Positions 46,213 to 57,570 of a DNA stretch of 64,000 nucleotides are shown here, one piece after another (the stretch's first letter is position 1; each line of letters opens with the position of its first letter). This stretch comes from Toxorhynchites rutilus septentrionalis (lineage: Eukaryota; Arthropoda; Insecta; Diptera; Culicidae): positions 35,230,061 through 35,294,060 of the forward strand of contig NC_073744.1 in assembly GCF_029784135.1 (NCBI RefSeq). The letters run 5' to 3'. A model generated the notes under the pieces. The model made no database searches, had not been told where the DNA came from, and was given only the letters and a program-made list of their open reading frames with translations. Made by a program: the position numbers and the translations under genes.

Positions 46213-46496
46213 TGCAACCAAATCAAAACAAAAGCCGAGACACAAAGCCCAGACAAAAACCAAACGAGCCGTCCGTCTCCGTCAATTATTCTTTTCTACA
46301 AACCCTGCCGGTCGTTTTCGTTGAACGTATGCTGACGGGTCATTACGTTGCTGGTGTATGTGAATGTTTTCATGAGAATTGCATGGTAGAATCATTGACG
46401 TATCGTGACGTGACGGGACGTGAACGTGACGTGTATGTTGTATGTGAATCGCACTTTAAGCGTTCTTTTCGAGAACTGGGACTGCTACCATGATTT
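46212..46496 (+). CDS. Hypothetical 93-aa frame, Cys/His-containing
   Basis: Starts at the MITE edge and ends TGA at 46496. The C-terminal half (GHYVAGVCECFHENC, later VYVVCESHFKRSFRELGLL) has C.C....C and C..H spacing that could bind zinc and reads more like protein than other frames here. The N-terminal 25 residues are low-complexity. No family recognised; no splice or promoter signals support it. It may be a gene fragment or chance. Confidence 0.25.
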
Positions 46497-46647
46497 CGAC
46501 CAAATGCCAGACGTATGACACGATTGGATTTTATGCGGTTATGGATTAATTTCAATCTGGTACAAGATGAATGCCCCGGAAAACGCCATTTTTCTGTGCT
46601 AGTTTGTTTTGCGATCTTAATGCTGCGAATCAAAGAAAATCAGAATA

Positions 46648-46653
46648 TAAATG

Positions 46654-46681
<28 letters not shown>
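46648..46681. repeat. Poly-T tract
   Basis: About 33 consecutive T directly before the SINE head at 46683. Confidence 0.9.
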
Positions 46682-46682
<1 letters not shown>

Positions 46683-46686
<4 letters not shown>

Positions 46687-46835
46687 AGGCGATCTGGCGT
46701 AGCGGTAACATCCATACCTCTCACGCTAAGGGTCACGAGTTAGATTCTCACTCCCGACATTCATCCGAAATGGAAGGTAAAAGTGACGAACCAGCCAAAT
46801 GTGTTGAAAGTCACTATAATACAGAAATAAAAAAA
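46683..46835 (+). mobile_element. Short tRNA SINE (about 150 bp)
   Basis: aggcgatctggcgtagcggt (A box) and cacgagttagattctcac (B box GAGTTAGATTCTC) lead to gtcactataatacagaaat plus an A-run. A likely TSD is an aatgta-type sequence at both ends. A second copy lies at 58480. Confidence 0.7.
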
Positions 46836-46869
46836 AAATGTAAATTTTTATCTCAAATTTAAACAAAGG

Positions 46870-48080
46870 TAGCAGGATAGGCTGATCACAGATATTAGAG
46901 TTTTTGGCGATTTTGTCAAGAACTAGAATACTAGATCAAGTGCACAGTCCCTTCTATCAGCAGTTTGTGATTAAAACTCCGTGTATTTTATATGATGTAC
47001 TACGAGAAATAAGTCTAGTTCAGAACAATTTCAAACTAAAATATAATATCTGAGTAAAGTTGAGACCAGACTTAATGCACTGGTAATTTTTATTGATGCT
47101 AAAAGGAGCAGTCTAGTCGAAGCCATTCAAAAGGCTTGTTTAAAAATCCACGAGGACGAATATGCTTCTGGAAGAGAATTCGAAATATGACAAGCAAGCT
47201 AGACGAAAGACCTTTCGGACCCGGGCTAACAATTGAGGGTGGGAATGTTGGAGTGAATTGATCGCTGTCATCGGGAAATTCAAGAGCGGTCAAAAACGTC
47301 TAAAGAAGTAGGTGAAATTTTTGAAGCAATTCAAGCTCGACATATATTGTCAGCATCTGACAGTGAACTGAGAATACGTCTCTCAAACTGGAAAATTCCT
47401 ATGACGAAGCTTCGGAAAGCCAGCAATTGTTGTGATACCAAAATCCCATCGGTTTCTGAAATTAACCTGGACGATATCGTTGTTGAACTGTATTGGATGT
47501 GTTACAGTTCATCGTGAAATGAGACTTCTATGAAACTCTTCTAAATCTTATAGTGAGCTTAACACGTTGAGCCCCGTGTCGGTCCCTAGGGACTGACGGT
47601 CAGCTTTTCAGTCAGTTAGAAAAACGTAGATGGGACTGACAGTTACAAAATAAGGAAATGAACAAAAAAATTCGGCTGTTTTAAAATATATGACTACTAT
47701 ATGACTACTACTAGTCGACTTTCTGGCTTTTTCCTATTTATAAAGTACATATTTTTTGAAGCGAGGACCGACACTGATATTGTGCAAATGATCTTGATTC
47801 GAACTGAATGGAAGGCATAACATAGCTACATAGCCGTTAGTAATCGTTTGCGTTTTGTGGCATTTCGTGAAAGAAGTTTTTCAAACTTGAAATTAAGGGG
47901 GTATTCTAGTGTCGAGACACGAATTTCGGACGTTTTATCGAGCTCCTTCAAAATAAAACAAAGAATATTCGTACTATCCATTATATCATTATTTGTTCAT
48001 CTATCTTTTAACAATAAAACAAAAATTGAACGGTGAAAAAATATACATAACTAGAATATTTATGAGCTGATGAAATGAGA
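46870..48080. other. Unassigned AT-rich sequence
   Basis: A TTAA MITE-like left end (ttaacacgttgagccccgtg, 47558) and a weak mirror near 47762-47775 (gaggaccgacac) suggest a decayed element. 47080-47480 may be old coding sequence, but I cannot identify it. Confidence 0.3.
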
Positions 48081-48450
48081 AGGTTCAAAAAAAAGATGAT
48101 CCATGGCGTACACGATTCCAGCTCTTCTGATTATCTGAAACAAAAAAATCGAACAGATTCTGAATCAGTAAAGATGCCGCTATCGCATGAACCACGGACA
48201 AGTGAAAACCATATCTTTTGACAAAATGGCGGCCGTTTGAAAAACAAAATGCGGTTTAAACCGCTACGTTACCCGATTTTTTTAACAATAGAAAAAATTT
48301 AAAAATATTAATTTTAGGTATTCATGCGATAGCGAGATGCCTGCAGATTGTATCCATATAAATTCGGTTCAGTAGAACTTGAGATATCGTGTACGCCAGT
48401 TTGAGAAAACTAGTTTCGAGAAAAACGTGTTTGAAGCTCACTGTTATGGC

Positions 48451-49017
48451 CAGGGCCCTAAATCTTCGAAGGTGAAAGATGAAGACCGAATCTACTCCCA
48501 TAGCTTCGCTTCGACTGGAACTGCTTCGGCAGTCGCCGCCAACAAAAAATGACTTGACTAGAAAAAGAATTGACTAGCGCTGACTAGCGAGGATGACTGG
48601 TGAACCAGTCAAGTCAATGGTTATTTTAACTGACTCGACCAATGAATATAAATCTGCCTCTTCATTCAACTGACATTTCCATTTCCCCCTGATACTAATT
48701 TTGTACACGCGTACGCACGTCCATATAAAGAGGAACGAAAACTTGATTCCTGATGCAAAAAAGTAGCTACCCAATCAATGGACGGTTTTTTTTCTACTCA
48801 TCGTGAACTCAAACCAACGAACTTAGACATTTATCAAGTATGCTATAAAGGACCTCGCATTAGTATTAGTTAGTAATAGGCGTGCAAAAGGCGCACACAC
48901 ACTGCACGCTATTTTTTACGTATGAGTAGTTTTCGTGTACGCTACAAAAAATCTAGCTCACCTGTAGCGTTTGTCAAACCACGGTGAACTCAAACATCAA
49001 TGCATGCAAACGTTCAT

Positions 49018-49061
<44 letters not shown>

Positions 49062-49303
49062 GAACGAATTCGTTTTGGGGGAAGTCACTTCAAAATGCAA
49101 TGAGGACAATTTGACTGGGATAATGGAATTATATAGTCGAGTCGGTAGAGGGAGATAGCGACTAAACGCACAATTGATTGTTCAGTCGTTTTGACGGAGA
49201 AACTGCGTGAAGAGCCAAAAGTCATTTACCGACTGACTATGGATATAGTCAGTCGGTTAGTCAGCCGACTATCCTCAGTTGACTATGACTATGCTGAGCC
49301 CTG
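48451..49303. mobile_element. hAT-type MITE (853 bp) with perfect 8-bp TSD
   Basis: CAGGGCCCTAA at the left is mirrored by GCTGAGCCCTG at the right. GTTATGGC is duplicated exactly at 48443-48450 and 49304-49311. Many gactgac/gtcagtc words give internal folding, and a (GA)n tract sits at 49020-49062. A second copy is inverted at 56376-59533. Confidence 0.85.
49020..49062. repeat. (GA)n microsatellite
   Basis: About 20 GA units with one interruption, inside the hAT MITE. Confidence 0.95.
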
Positions 49304-49460
49304 GTTATGGCCGTACCAGGTTATATACCGCAGCACTAAAATGTCTCTAACTCGGCAAATAATATGATTTTAGATAAGTCCTCTTTAGGGTATATTCATG
49401 AATACCTAAGCTACAGAAATATGAAGGAAAAAAATTTTTTTTTTTTCAAATTTCTGACTA

Positions 49461-50646
49461 AAGGGCGAACACGAAATTATCGCGACACCGAAAATGTCAT
49501 GCCAATTTTCTTATAATGTTTCAAAAAATTTTTTTCGCTTGATGCCCTCCATCAAAGTCTTTACAGAGTCATCCGGTACCAGTTTCTCAGTTTTTTTTTC
49601 CATTTTCTTAACATGTTCTTCTCGTCTTTGACTGTCTTCTTGCTCTTCCGAAGTTCCCGCTTCATCATTGCCCAGTACTGCTCCACCGGGCGCAGCTCCG
49701 GACAGTTTGGCGGGTTCATATCCTTTGGAACAAAATGGACAGAATTGACCTCATACCACTCCAGGACACTTTTAGAATAGTGGCATGATGCCAAATCTTG
49801 CCAAAATAGCGGAGCTTCGTCGTGCTGCTGCAAGAACGGCAAAAGGCGCTTCTCGAGGCACTCAGATTTGTAGATCTCGCCATTTACTATGTCCTTTGTC
49901 ACGAAAGGCTCACTCCTCAGTCCGCAAGAGCAGATGGCCTGCCAAACGAGATTTGGAGGCGAACTTCGACATTTTCTTCTTCTTAAATTTGTCGTCCACA
50001 TCGAACTTGGTCTTGCCGATGAAAAACTCCAACCCCGGAATTTGCTTAAAATCGGCTTTTATATACGTTTCGTCGTCCATCACACAGCAGCCATATTTTG
50101 TCAGCATCTTCTCGTAGAGCTTCCGTGCCCGAGTTTTAGCCGTCAATTGTTGCCGCTCATCCCAGTTTGGGAAGTTCTGTACCTTGTATGTATGTAGTCC
50201 AGCTCTCTTCTTTGCATTCTGGACGTAGCTCTGCGACAAGCCGATCTTTTTAACCAAATCACGGCTTGAGACGTTGGGATTTGCTTTAATCAACCGCTTC
50301 ACCTTTCCCTCCGTCTTTTTGTTCTCCGATCCCGGTTTTCTTCCAGCTCCTTTGCTCCTGGTACCGCTTCAACACTCTGGAGACGGTTGAATGGTGAATG
50401 TTCAACATTTTTCCCAACTGCCGGTGCGACAGGTCAGGAAATTCCAGGTGTTTGGAAAGAATTTGTTCTCTCGACTCGCGTTGGTTCACCTCCATTTTCG
50501 TTGAATCGAAAAACACGACTTCGAGTTTGACAGCATGCAGACAATACACATCAATGAGAAAGTGTGCAAAATTTGGTTGATTTTTACCAAATGGTAAAAA
50601 AGCTATGCCCTGTTGAATGTGTCGCAATAATTTCGTGTTCGCCCTT
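49461..50646 (-). pseudogene. DD37E ITm transposon, frameshifted copy
   Basis: TIRs AAGGGCGAACACGAAATTAT and its complement match for about 27 bp with one difference; TA at 49459-49460 and 50647-50648. The minus-strand transposase starts MEVNQRESREQILSKHLEFP at 50495 and ends 49561. Two frameshifts fall near 50290 and 49990. The first Asp (VMDDETYIKADF), second (WQDLASCHYSK) and Glu (ELRPVEQYW) are present, with 37 residues between the last two. Related to, but clearly diverged from, the plus-strand neighbour. Not translatable as one protein. Confidence 0.85.
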
Positions 50647-50653
50647 TAGAATA

Positions 50654-51951
50654 AAGGGTGTGTCACATCAAATTGCATCACGGAAAAAACGCTGTAGAAA
50701 TTTAATTTTTAGGAATTATATCTTCAGCTTTCGCTTATAATCAGATAAGAGTGTATAGATCACGTTGGCCATGCTTCACTGTCAATTTTTCGTAAATTTG
50801 GAAAAATGTCGTCGAACGAAAAAGAGCGTCGTGAATTAATCCTGTGCACTCATTTCGAGAATCCGGAGTTGTCACATCGGGACATCGGTAAGATGCTGGG
50901 AATCGTCCAATTCACGGTCAGCAGAGTACTAAAACGATACTTCGAGAACCTAACCATCGACCGGAAGGTGAAGAACGGCAAAAATGGATGCTCCGTCAGT
51001 GAAAAAGATCACAAGCGCGTAGTTAAGCAGTTTAGACGTGATCCAAGAAGTTCGGTCTGGGATGTCGCCAATAAGCTGAATTTGTCAAGTTCATTCGTCC
51101 AGCGGACCAAGCAGCGGGAGGGCCTGCGTACATACAAGGTTCAGAAGGCTCCTAACCGCGACGAAAGGCAAAACATGGTGGGGAAGACGCGAGCCCGGAA
51201 GCTGTACACCGAAATGCTGACGAAGCCGCATTGCCTGGTTATGGACGACGAAACCTACGTCAAAGCGGACTTTCGTCAGCTGCCGGGCCTGTTGTTCTTC
51301 TCCGCAGAGGACAAATTCAGCATTCCGGAGGAGATTCGCAAGCAGAAACTATCCAAGTTTGCCAAAAAGTACATGGTGTGGCAAGCGATCTGCTCTTGCG
51401 GAAAGCGGAGCGCCCCCTTCGTGATGACCGGCACGGTAAACGGGCAGGTTTACCTTAAAGAGTGCATACAGAAGCGCTTACTACCACTATTGAAGCAGCA
51501 CGAGGGCCCGACCATCTTCTGGCTGGATCTCGCTTCGTGCCACTATTCAAAGGACGTGTTGGAGTGGTACGAAGCCAACGGGGTCACCTTCGTGCCAAGG
51601 GAAATGAACCCGCCCAACGCGCCGGAGCTTCGCCCAATAGAGAAATATTGGGCGATTATGAAGCAGGCCCTCCGGAAGAACCCAAAAGTTGTCAAATCGG
51701 AGGCGGACTTCAAGAGAAAATGGATTTCTGTTCAAAAAAAACTACAACCTGACGTTGTACAGAACTTTATGGACGGGGTAAAGAGGAAGGTGCGAGCATA
51801 CGGGCTTGGGCTCGAAGTATGAATAAAAAGAAAATGCCAAAAGTTGTTTAATAGTTTTTATTTTACTGTCTAAAATTTTCAAAAGGATCGGTCTACTGGG
51901 CGAATTTCTACAGCGTTTTTTCCGTGATGCAATTTGATGTGACACACCCTT
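50654..51951 (+). mobile_element. DD37E ITm transposon, apparently intact (1298 bp)
   Basis: The 49-bp terminal repeats (starting AAGGGTGTGTCACATCAAAT) are identical at both ends. TA target duplications are at 50652-50653 and 51952-51953, and an open transposase lies between. Identical TIRs and an uninterrupted frame suggest recent insertion. It lies 7 bp from the end of the older DD37E copy. Confidence 0.9.
50806..51822 (+). CDS. DD37E (ITm superfamily) transposase, 338 aa
   Basis: Cut-and-paste transposase acting in the nucleus on its own 49-bp TIRs. Two helix-turn-helix segments are visible (about residues 10-45, LSHRDIGKMLGIVQFTVSRV, and 65-105, SVWDVANKLNLSSSFVQRT). Catalytic residues: D148 in VMDDETY, D241 in FWLDLASCHYSK and E279 in ELRPIEKYW, with 37 residues between the last two, the mosquito DD37E signature. 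Length fits the family (about 340). ATG 50806 (aaaATGtcg) is the first in frame, 152 bp inside the element; TGA 51820-51822. No disabling mutation seen. The family's GRPR linker is replaced here by KNGKNG. Activity is inferred from integrity only. Confidence 0.92.
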   Translation: MSSNEKERRELILCTHFENPELSHRDIGKMLGIVQFTVSRVLKRYFENLTIDRKVKNGKNGCSVSEKDHKRVVKQFRRDPRSSVWDVANKLNLSSSFVQRTKQREGLRTYKVQKAPNRDERQNMVGKTRARKLYTEMLTKPHCLVMDDETYVKADFRQLPGLLFFSAEDKFSIPEEIRKQKLSKFAKKYMVWQAICSCGKRSAPFVMTGTVNGQVYLKECIQKRLLPLLKQHEGPTIFWLDLASCHYSKDVLEWYEANGVTFVPREMNPPNAPELRPIEKYWAIMKQALRKNPKVVKSEADFKRKWISVQKKLQPDVVQNFMDGVKRKVRAYGLGLEV

Positions 51952-51962
51952 TACTGCTTTAA

Positions 51963-52538
51963 CACTAAACCTACCACAAGGGGGCCAATGACCCATTTTA
52001 AACTTTTTGTCAAAACTTTCTCGCAAATTACATTTTCACAACATCATTTGCCTACACTACTTTTCTTAAAACATACATCGAATGTATTTTTCAGTGATTA
52101 CTCCTCTCTTGTTATTTTTTTTTTACTGATAAATATATGTAATCTGCCCTAAATACCGCAACGGGTCATTTGACCCGTGCAAAAATTCATATGATACCAG
52201 AATGATTTTTTGTATGGTTGTGATGCAAAACCATTGCATTATACATTTTTGCTATTGCTTTATTATTTTAATATTTTGTTGTATTTGTGAATGAATAGTG
52301 AATTAATTGTATTGCTGACTATCCAAGCGAGCTAACAGTAACCATTCCAAGCTACAGTGCTTTTTTGCGTGTCAGAAATTGTAATTTAATTATTTTGCTA
52401 ATAATTGTTATCCCAAAATGTCAATATATATAGGAGAAATATGGTATGTCACGTTTCTCAACAAAACTATATAGATCGAGTCATTGTTCACTAACTATTT
52501 ATAAAGGGTCACTTGACCCGCTGTGGTAGGAATAGGTG
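51963..52538. mobile_element. TTAA-type TIR element (about 576 bp)
   Basis: After TTAA (51959-51962) comes CACTAAACCTACCACAAGGG, then ggccaatgaccc. The right end gggtcacttgacccgctgtg plus gtaggaat mirrors it imperfectly. gggtcatttgacccg is an internal palindrome at 52164-52178. The outer right end has decayed. Confidence 0.55.
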
Positions 52539-52999
52539 TACATGAAACATCGGTAGGTTTGGTGTTATTTGTTTTTTTTTTTGCGCTCAACGATTATTTC
52601 AAAAATTTTAATTTACCACTTACGAATGAACTCACTTTTCCGTACGTACCTAATATCGCTTCTCTGTCAATTCACAAACCCAAATATAACCATCAGCGAA
52701 TTAAATTTTGTAATTAAACAACTCAAAATGCTTAATATCGAAGCCGCAAAAATTACATCCACACGCGGAATCATGTTTGATTTTCGGTTTTTGTTTCCCT
52801 TTTTCTTTTTTGATCAGTATTCATTGTCATAAGATGGTTTAAATATTCTAGAATAGCATGTAGAAGGGGTTCCCATCAACAGAAATTTGAAATTAATACA
52901 TAATACACCCACTGTCCGCAGGGGTTCCCCTATATAATACTGAATGAAATAACACATGTAAAATACCATAGATCTGCACTAAGTTTTCCACTCCAAGCC

Positions 53000-53330
53000 G
53001 GGAACTGTGAAAAAAAATTTTTTTGACATATTTTTTGTCGAGTAACAGTAAATATTGACGTTTCGTTCAATTCGAAGACATTTGGCATCTGATTTTTCTT
53101 CAAACCCTGATTTCCAGTTTTCAAATATCTCAAATTTTAACGCCTGCGACATTAGTAAATGAAGTCCGATTGAGCTAATATTTTGCATTGGGTATATTAT
53201 CGTTCTAATCAACATTTCGCAACAAGTTCTGAATGAAAAATCGAGATAACTATTGTTATTGGCACTGAAAACCATACGTTTTGCCTCATATTCCAAAAAA
53301 AAAAGGCCAAAGTGTCGATTTTTGACAAAA
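53000..53330. repeat. Unclassified repeat shared with 35800-36170
   Basis: Aligned by the words listed for its partner. Contains no frame. Confidence 0.45.
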
Positions 53331-53339
53331 AAAAAATTA

Positions 53340-55780
53340 ATATCCTCTAACCTTTATCCTATAGACAACATGTGATAAGGCACTCATAAATAATCCACCA
53401 TCATCACGACTAAAGCCATTTATCGGCGTTTGCAGTATTTTGTGCCAAAAAACTGATGCATTCGAGACAGCTTTCGGCCATCATTTGCGGGAAATTTTGC
53501 ATCTCGTGCTTAGTTCGAAGATATCGGCGGCTGAATCAAATTGATTGATTGTACGCGAATGATTTCATCAAGTCAAACGTAACATGAATTAGCAGAACCA
53601 TTAAGCGTAACTCGACTAGACGTTTTGTGTTGTTTTAGAGCTTTAGGAATCATTCAAAAGCACGGGAACTGTGTTCCATACTAACAGAAGTCGAGTGTGA
53701 AGATGTGCATGTAACCGCAACCATCGTGGTTAATATATTTTGAATGCTAGGGCGCGGATGTTGTTCGAAACCAATGTGAACATCACGAATTTCGAAACAG
53801 TTGTGAGTCAAAGAAACCACAATCCGTATATTATAGATGTGGCCCGTTCCCTTAGAACACAACAACACAGAAATTTTGAGTTAATGCATATGAGAAACCC
53901 GTGGTATCGTCAGTATTGAAATATTACCATCTCAAACCGCAGCTTGACATAAATTTACACGTAGAATCGCTGATTAGTTTCCAAACCATGATTCCAGCTT
54001 CTCAACAGCTTCCTTCCACTTCACAACAAAGGCTCACACAATCCATGCAAGCGGAACGCAAACTTTACACTTTATTAGAGGCACGTTCCGGACCACCGTG
54101 AAATACCGACGGAACAGATTGGGAAACCCCACTCCACGCCGGTATGCTTGGAAAGAAGTGCAAAAAATCCAATTCCAGAGGAACATCTCTCCCCCCTCCG
54201 CTATCTTCCACACAATCAGTATCGACAACACCGAGCAATTCTCGAGGATCGAACTGCAAAATAAACTATTTCATAACAACCCATCCTCAATCCAATTTAG
54301 ACGCTCAACTTATATGAATTCAATTTAACTTTTTTTTTTGCATATTGCTTTTACAAATCAGTCCCGCACAAACCGCCGGAGTGACGAGGGGAAGCAACTC
54401 AGGCACCTGCCGCGCTTTCTTCGCCGTGCGAAGGACGGAATGTTTGTTCCGTCGTACGGCCCTACGACGGTTCTCCGAATGAAGTGGGATTCTCGTCGTC
54501 TCGGCCGGTCTAAGCAAGTCACGTATCGAAACCAGCTAGCGAATAAATGAAAACAAATTCTTCATCATTTTTCTTATCACTTTTCCCGTGCCCGAGTCTG
54601 TTGTTGAGTGTTGAGTGGCGCTGGCGCTGTTGTTTGGGCTGAGCTTTGCACAGAAATTGCGAGACACATTTCCTCGCCCTAAACGGATCCGGACCTGGGA
54701 CTGGATCCCAGGGCCCAATGGCTTCGGCAAAGGTAAGATAAACATCTCGGGAAGCGGCGTAATATCGTTTTGAAAACTGGTTTCAACGCGTACAGGTAGC
54801 GTTGTAAATTATTGATGCGATGAATGCGATTGACGGTTTCTGGGGGAATCACCGGGAAAGTAGTGATGGGTCTCCAGTAAATCCGTTTTCATGGACACAC
54901 ATCGTAGTTTATGACCATGATGTACTTGTGTACATCCTTTGTCGCGTATAATTGGAAAATGTCCTTATATAGCAATTCCATGGAAAAAGAATATACCAAA
55001 ACACATCATGCACTTGATTTGTTCAAGCCCTTTTCTTTTGAAAGAAATATATAAACAGACATACATAAAAGGCATATATAGACATATATAAAAGGTAGTT
55101 TTCGCTTAAAATTTTAACAACAAAAAACATTATTTTATACGGTGTATAGGGACTGCATAAAAATTACACGTAGAAAATAACTCGAATCCTGATGATTATG
55201 TTCAGTCCGCAGAAAACAAACGCAGCGCTGTGCTTGAGTTTAATTTTCATCAGCGCGAGCTCAAAGAAAACTCGTATTCTATCTTGGTGCGAAGAGCACA
55301 AAATTCATTAGCACGACAGCGCAAAATGTACCCGGCGCAGAACTCAGACACTAAACATTTCTTCTCACTTGTGTGATGCGCGTCTCATTCTATACACACA
55401 CACACATACACATCAACTTCTAGCGCCCGCTTTGTCTTCGATCGTTCTAAGCAAAGCATAATAACAACAGCGCACCCCCATTTGAACCGTATACGCTTGT
55501 GTTAAGAAAAATATCTCAACAGAGAGAGCAATCCAGTTTCAAACACGCAGTATAGAAATACGGCGCAAATTTCAGCGTAAAACTCAGCTTAACACTGGGC
55601 GCAAATCTCTGCGTAAGAACGGCGCTGACAACCAAACATTTCATCTGTGTTTCGGAGCGTGCTCATTCGCCAGAGCGCATGTGTGCACAAGGAGTGGAAG
55701 CTCAACTGGGTACAAAAATCTTGTTGCGCATCAGCACCGAGTTGCATTCTGAAGACTGATTCGATTTCCTTTGGTTTACA
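53340..55780. other. Mostly single-copy tract with a GC-rich island
   Basis: The 54360-54740 island is much richer in G+C than its surroundings. 55300-55640 has repeated ggcgcagaact/ggcgcaaat words on both strands and may be a decayed fold-back repeat. No confirmed gene. Confidence 0.4.
54362..54550 (+). CDS. Possible terminal coding exon
   Basis: A strong polypyrimidine tract and AG (54329-54361) precede an open frame SRTNRRSDEGKQLRHLPRFL...VTYRNQLANK-TGA, ending at 54550 with AATAAA overlapping the stop (54542-54547). GC content is far above the flanks. The peptide is basic with several dibasic pairs, so a secreted-peptide precursor tail is conceivable, but I recognise no family. No upstream exon was identified. 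Confidence 0.3.
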   Translation, partial: SRTNRRSDEGKQLRHLPRFLRRAKDGMFVPSYGPTTVLRMKWDSRRLGRSKQVTYRNQLANK

Positions 55781-57332
55781 CTGAGACATGTTGCCTTTTC
55801 GGTTGCGCTTGACAGTGCTGTGGGTTAAGCTGCATGTGAGAACTTTTGTTTTGTCTCTATTGACTTTCAACACTTTTTGGCTGGTTCTCTACAATCTCCA
55901 CCATCGAAAATATTCGTTGTGGAAATTTTGCATGAAAAAATACTCATTTATTTACTACAAATACCACATTTACATTTTCCAGTCCTTCGCGTGTTTTATA
56001 ATACTTATACATAGTTTTGTTGAATCTAGATTGCGTACTATCATGAATTAATATTTTAAAAAATCGCTCCAAGCGATACTGCGGCGTAAAAGTTGTCATG
56101 TACCTTAATGTTGCTTTGTTCGAATGTAAGAAATTTCACACGTGGAAAAAATATGAACCAATTTGTACTTTTTAACGAAAATCTGTACTCTGTACCGTAC
56201 AGAATCTGTACCAAAAATTACGAAAAAATCTGTGCCTTTCCAGATAAATCTGTACGTGTGGCAACACTGCTCATAAGTTCTTGATAGGGTTTTGATCTGG
56301 TAAATAAGCTGACCAGTCCAGAATCTGAAGCCCCTATTCATTAAACAATTGGAAATGAGTTTTTACTTTCTCAGGCAGTTTCTCCGTCAACATGACTCAA
56401 TAGTCAGTCGGGCTATCTCCCTTTACGACTCGACTATCTCATTTAAATCTTCCCCGTCAAATGGACTTCATTGCATTTTAAAGTGACACCACTCAAAATA
56501 AATTCGTTTCTCACTCTCATGTATCCCGTATTCATGTATCGATATTTGAGTAGGATTACCATCTGTCCTGATTTAGCAGGACATGTTCGGATTTTGAGAT
56601 GATTTTGGGGCGTCCTGATTTTTTTTCATATTCTAGTCCTGATTTTTATAAGAAATTCAATTTTGCTGATGAATCATAATCATGGCCTAAGAACTTCGCT
56701 TCAATTGACTCATCCTCACTCACTAATGAGCCTGTCGCCTTTCAATTTACTGGAAACTTATGCGGGCTAACCATAATACTACTCTCTTGGCGTTCAATAA
56801 AAAAGAATATCACTTCACCTCTGAACAGTCTTGTTTCGTTTTACGTTCATTTGATTCATTCTTCACACTGAAGCGAAATTAAAATCGCCAAATGAAAAGG
56901 AAAGAGGCTTATATCCGAACGGAAATTTCGTTTGAGTTCGAACCTTATTCACTGAAGGTAATGAAAATGACGATGTGGAAGGATGTACAGTATATCAGCA
57001 GGCATAATCAGTTGCTGGCGCTGGTTGTAAGACTAATATGTTCTCATATGCTCTCAGTCATTAATTCCTCTTTTTTTTTTTTGGAAAGAAAGTCCGGGAA
57101 AATTCAGTTAGGAGAAATAAATCGAATGGAACATTCAATTGGGAGCAACGATCATCCTTTTACAGATTCAAAAATCGATGTTTCAGTTAGAATAGAGAAT
57201 ACTCACAATCGAAAAAGATTCTGGCTAACGAGAAAAGATGAAGTATAAAAATAATTTTCATCTTCTTGTTTCGAAATTGTCAAGCTGTGATCATAATTAA
57301 TTTAATTTTTTTTTGTATTTTATTCTTGAGCA

Positions 57333-57570
57333 TTTTTTTACGTAGGATTACGTCTATCGGGAACTTATTGAGGTACAAAGTGAAAAACGAAAAATCTGCC
57401 GTATCGCGAAAATTGTCCAATTTCAAGCGCTCATTGTTCAGTCATTTGCTGATGAATCTTCTCGATTTTTGCATCAATCGATTTAGACTTTCCCTAATAA
57501 TTTAATACAATGAAGAAAATCATATATCTTATGAATCTAACCATCGAACAAATGAAAAATGTGAAGCATT
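57333..57570 (+). mobile_element. Diverged palindrome-ended element, 5' part
   Basis: T-run plus ACGTAGGATTACGTC (57340-57354), then family A-like words (gatttttgcatcaatcgat, ctgattggtc) in the same order as at 16990-17150. No 3' hairpin identified. Confidence 0.4.

Noticed and set aside
49785..50197. Plus-strand frames of 100-110 codons
   Set aside because: Antisense shadows of the frameshifted DD37E transposase.
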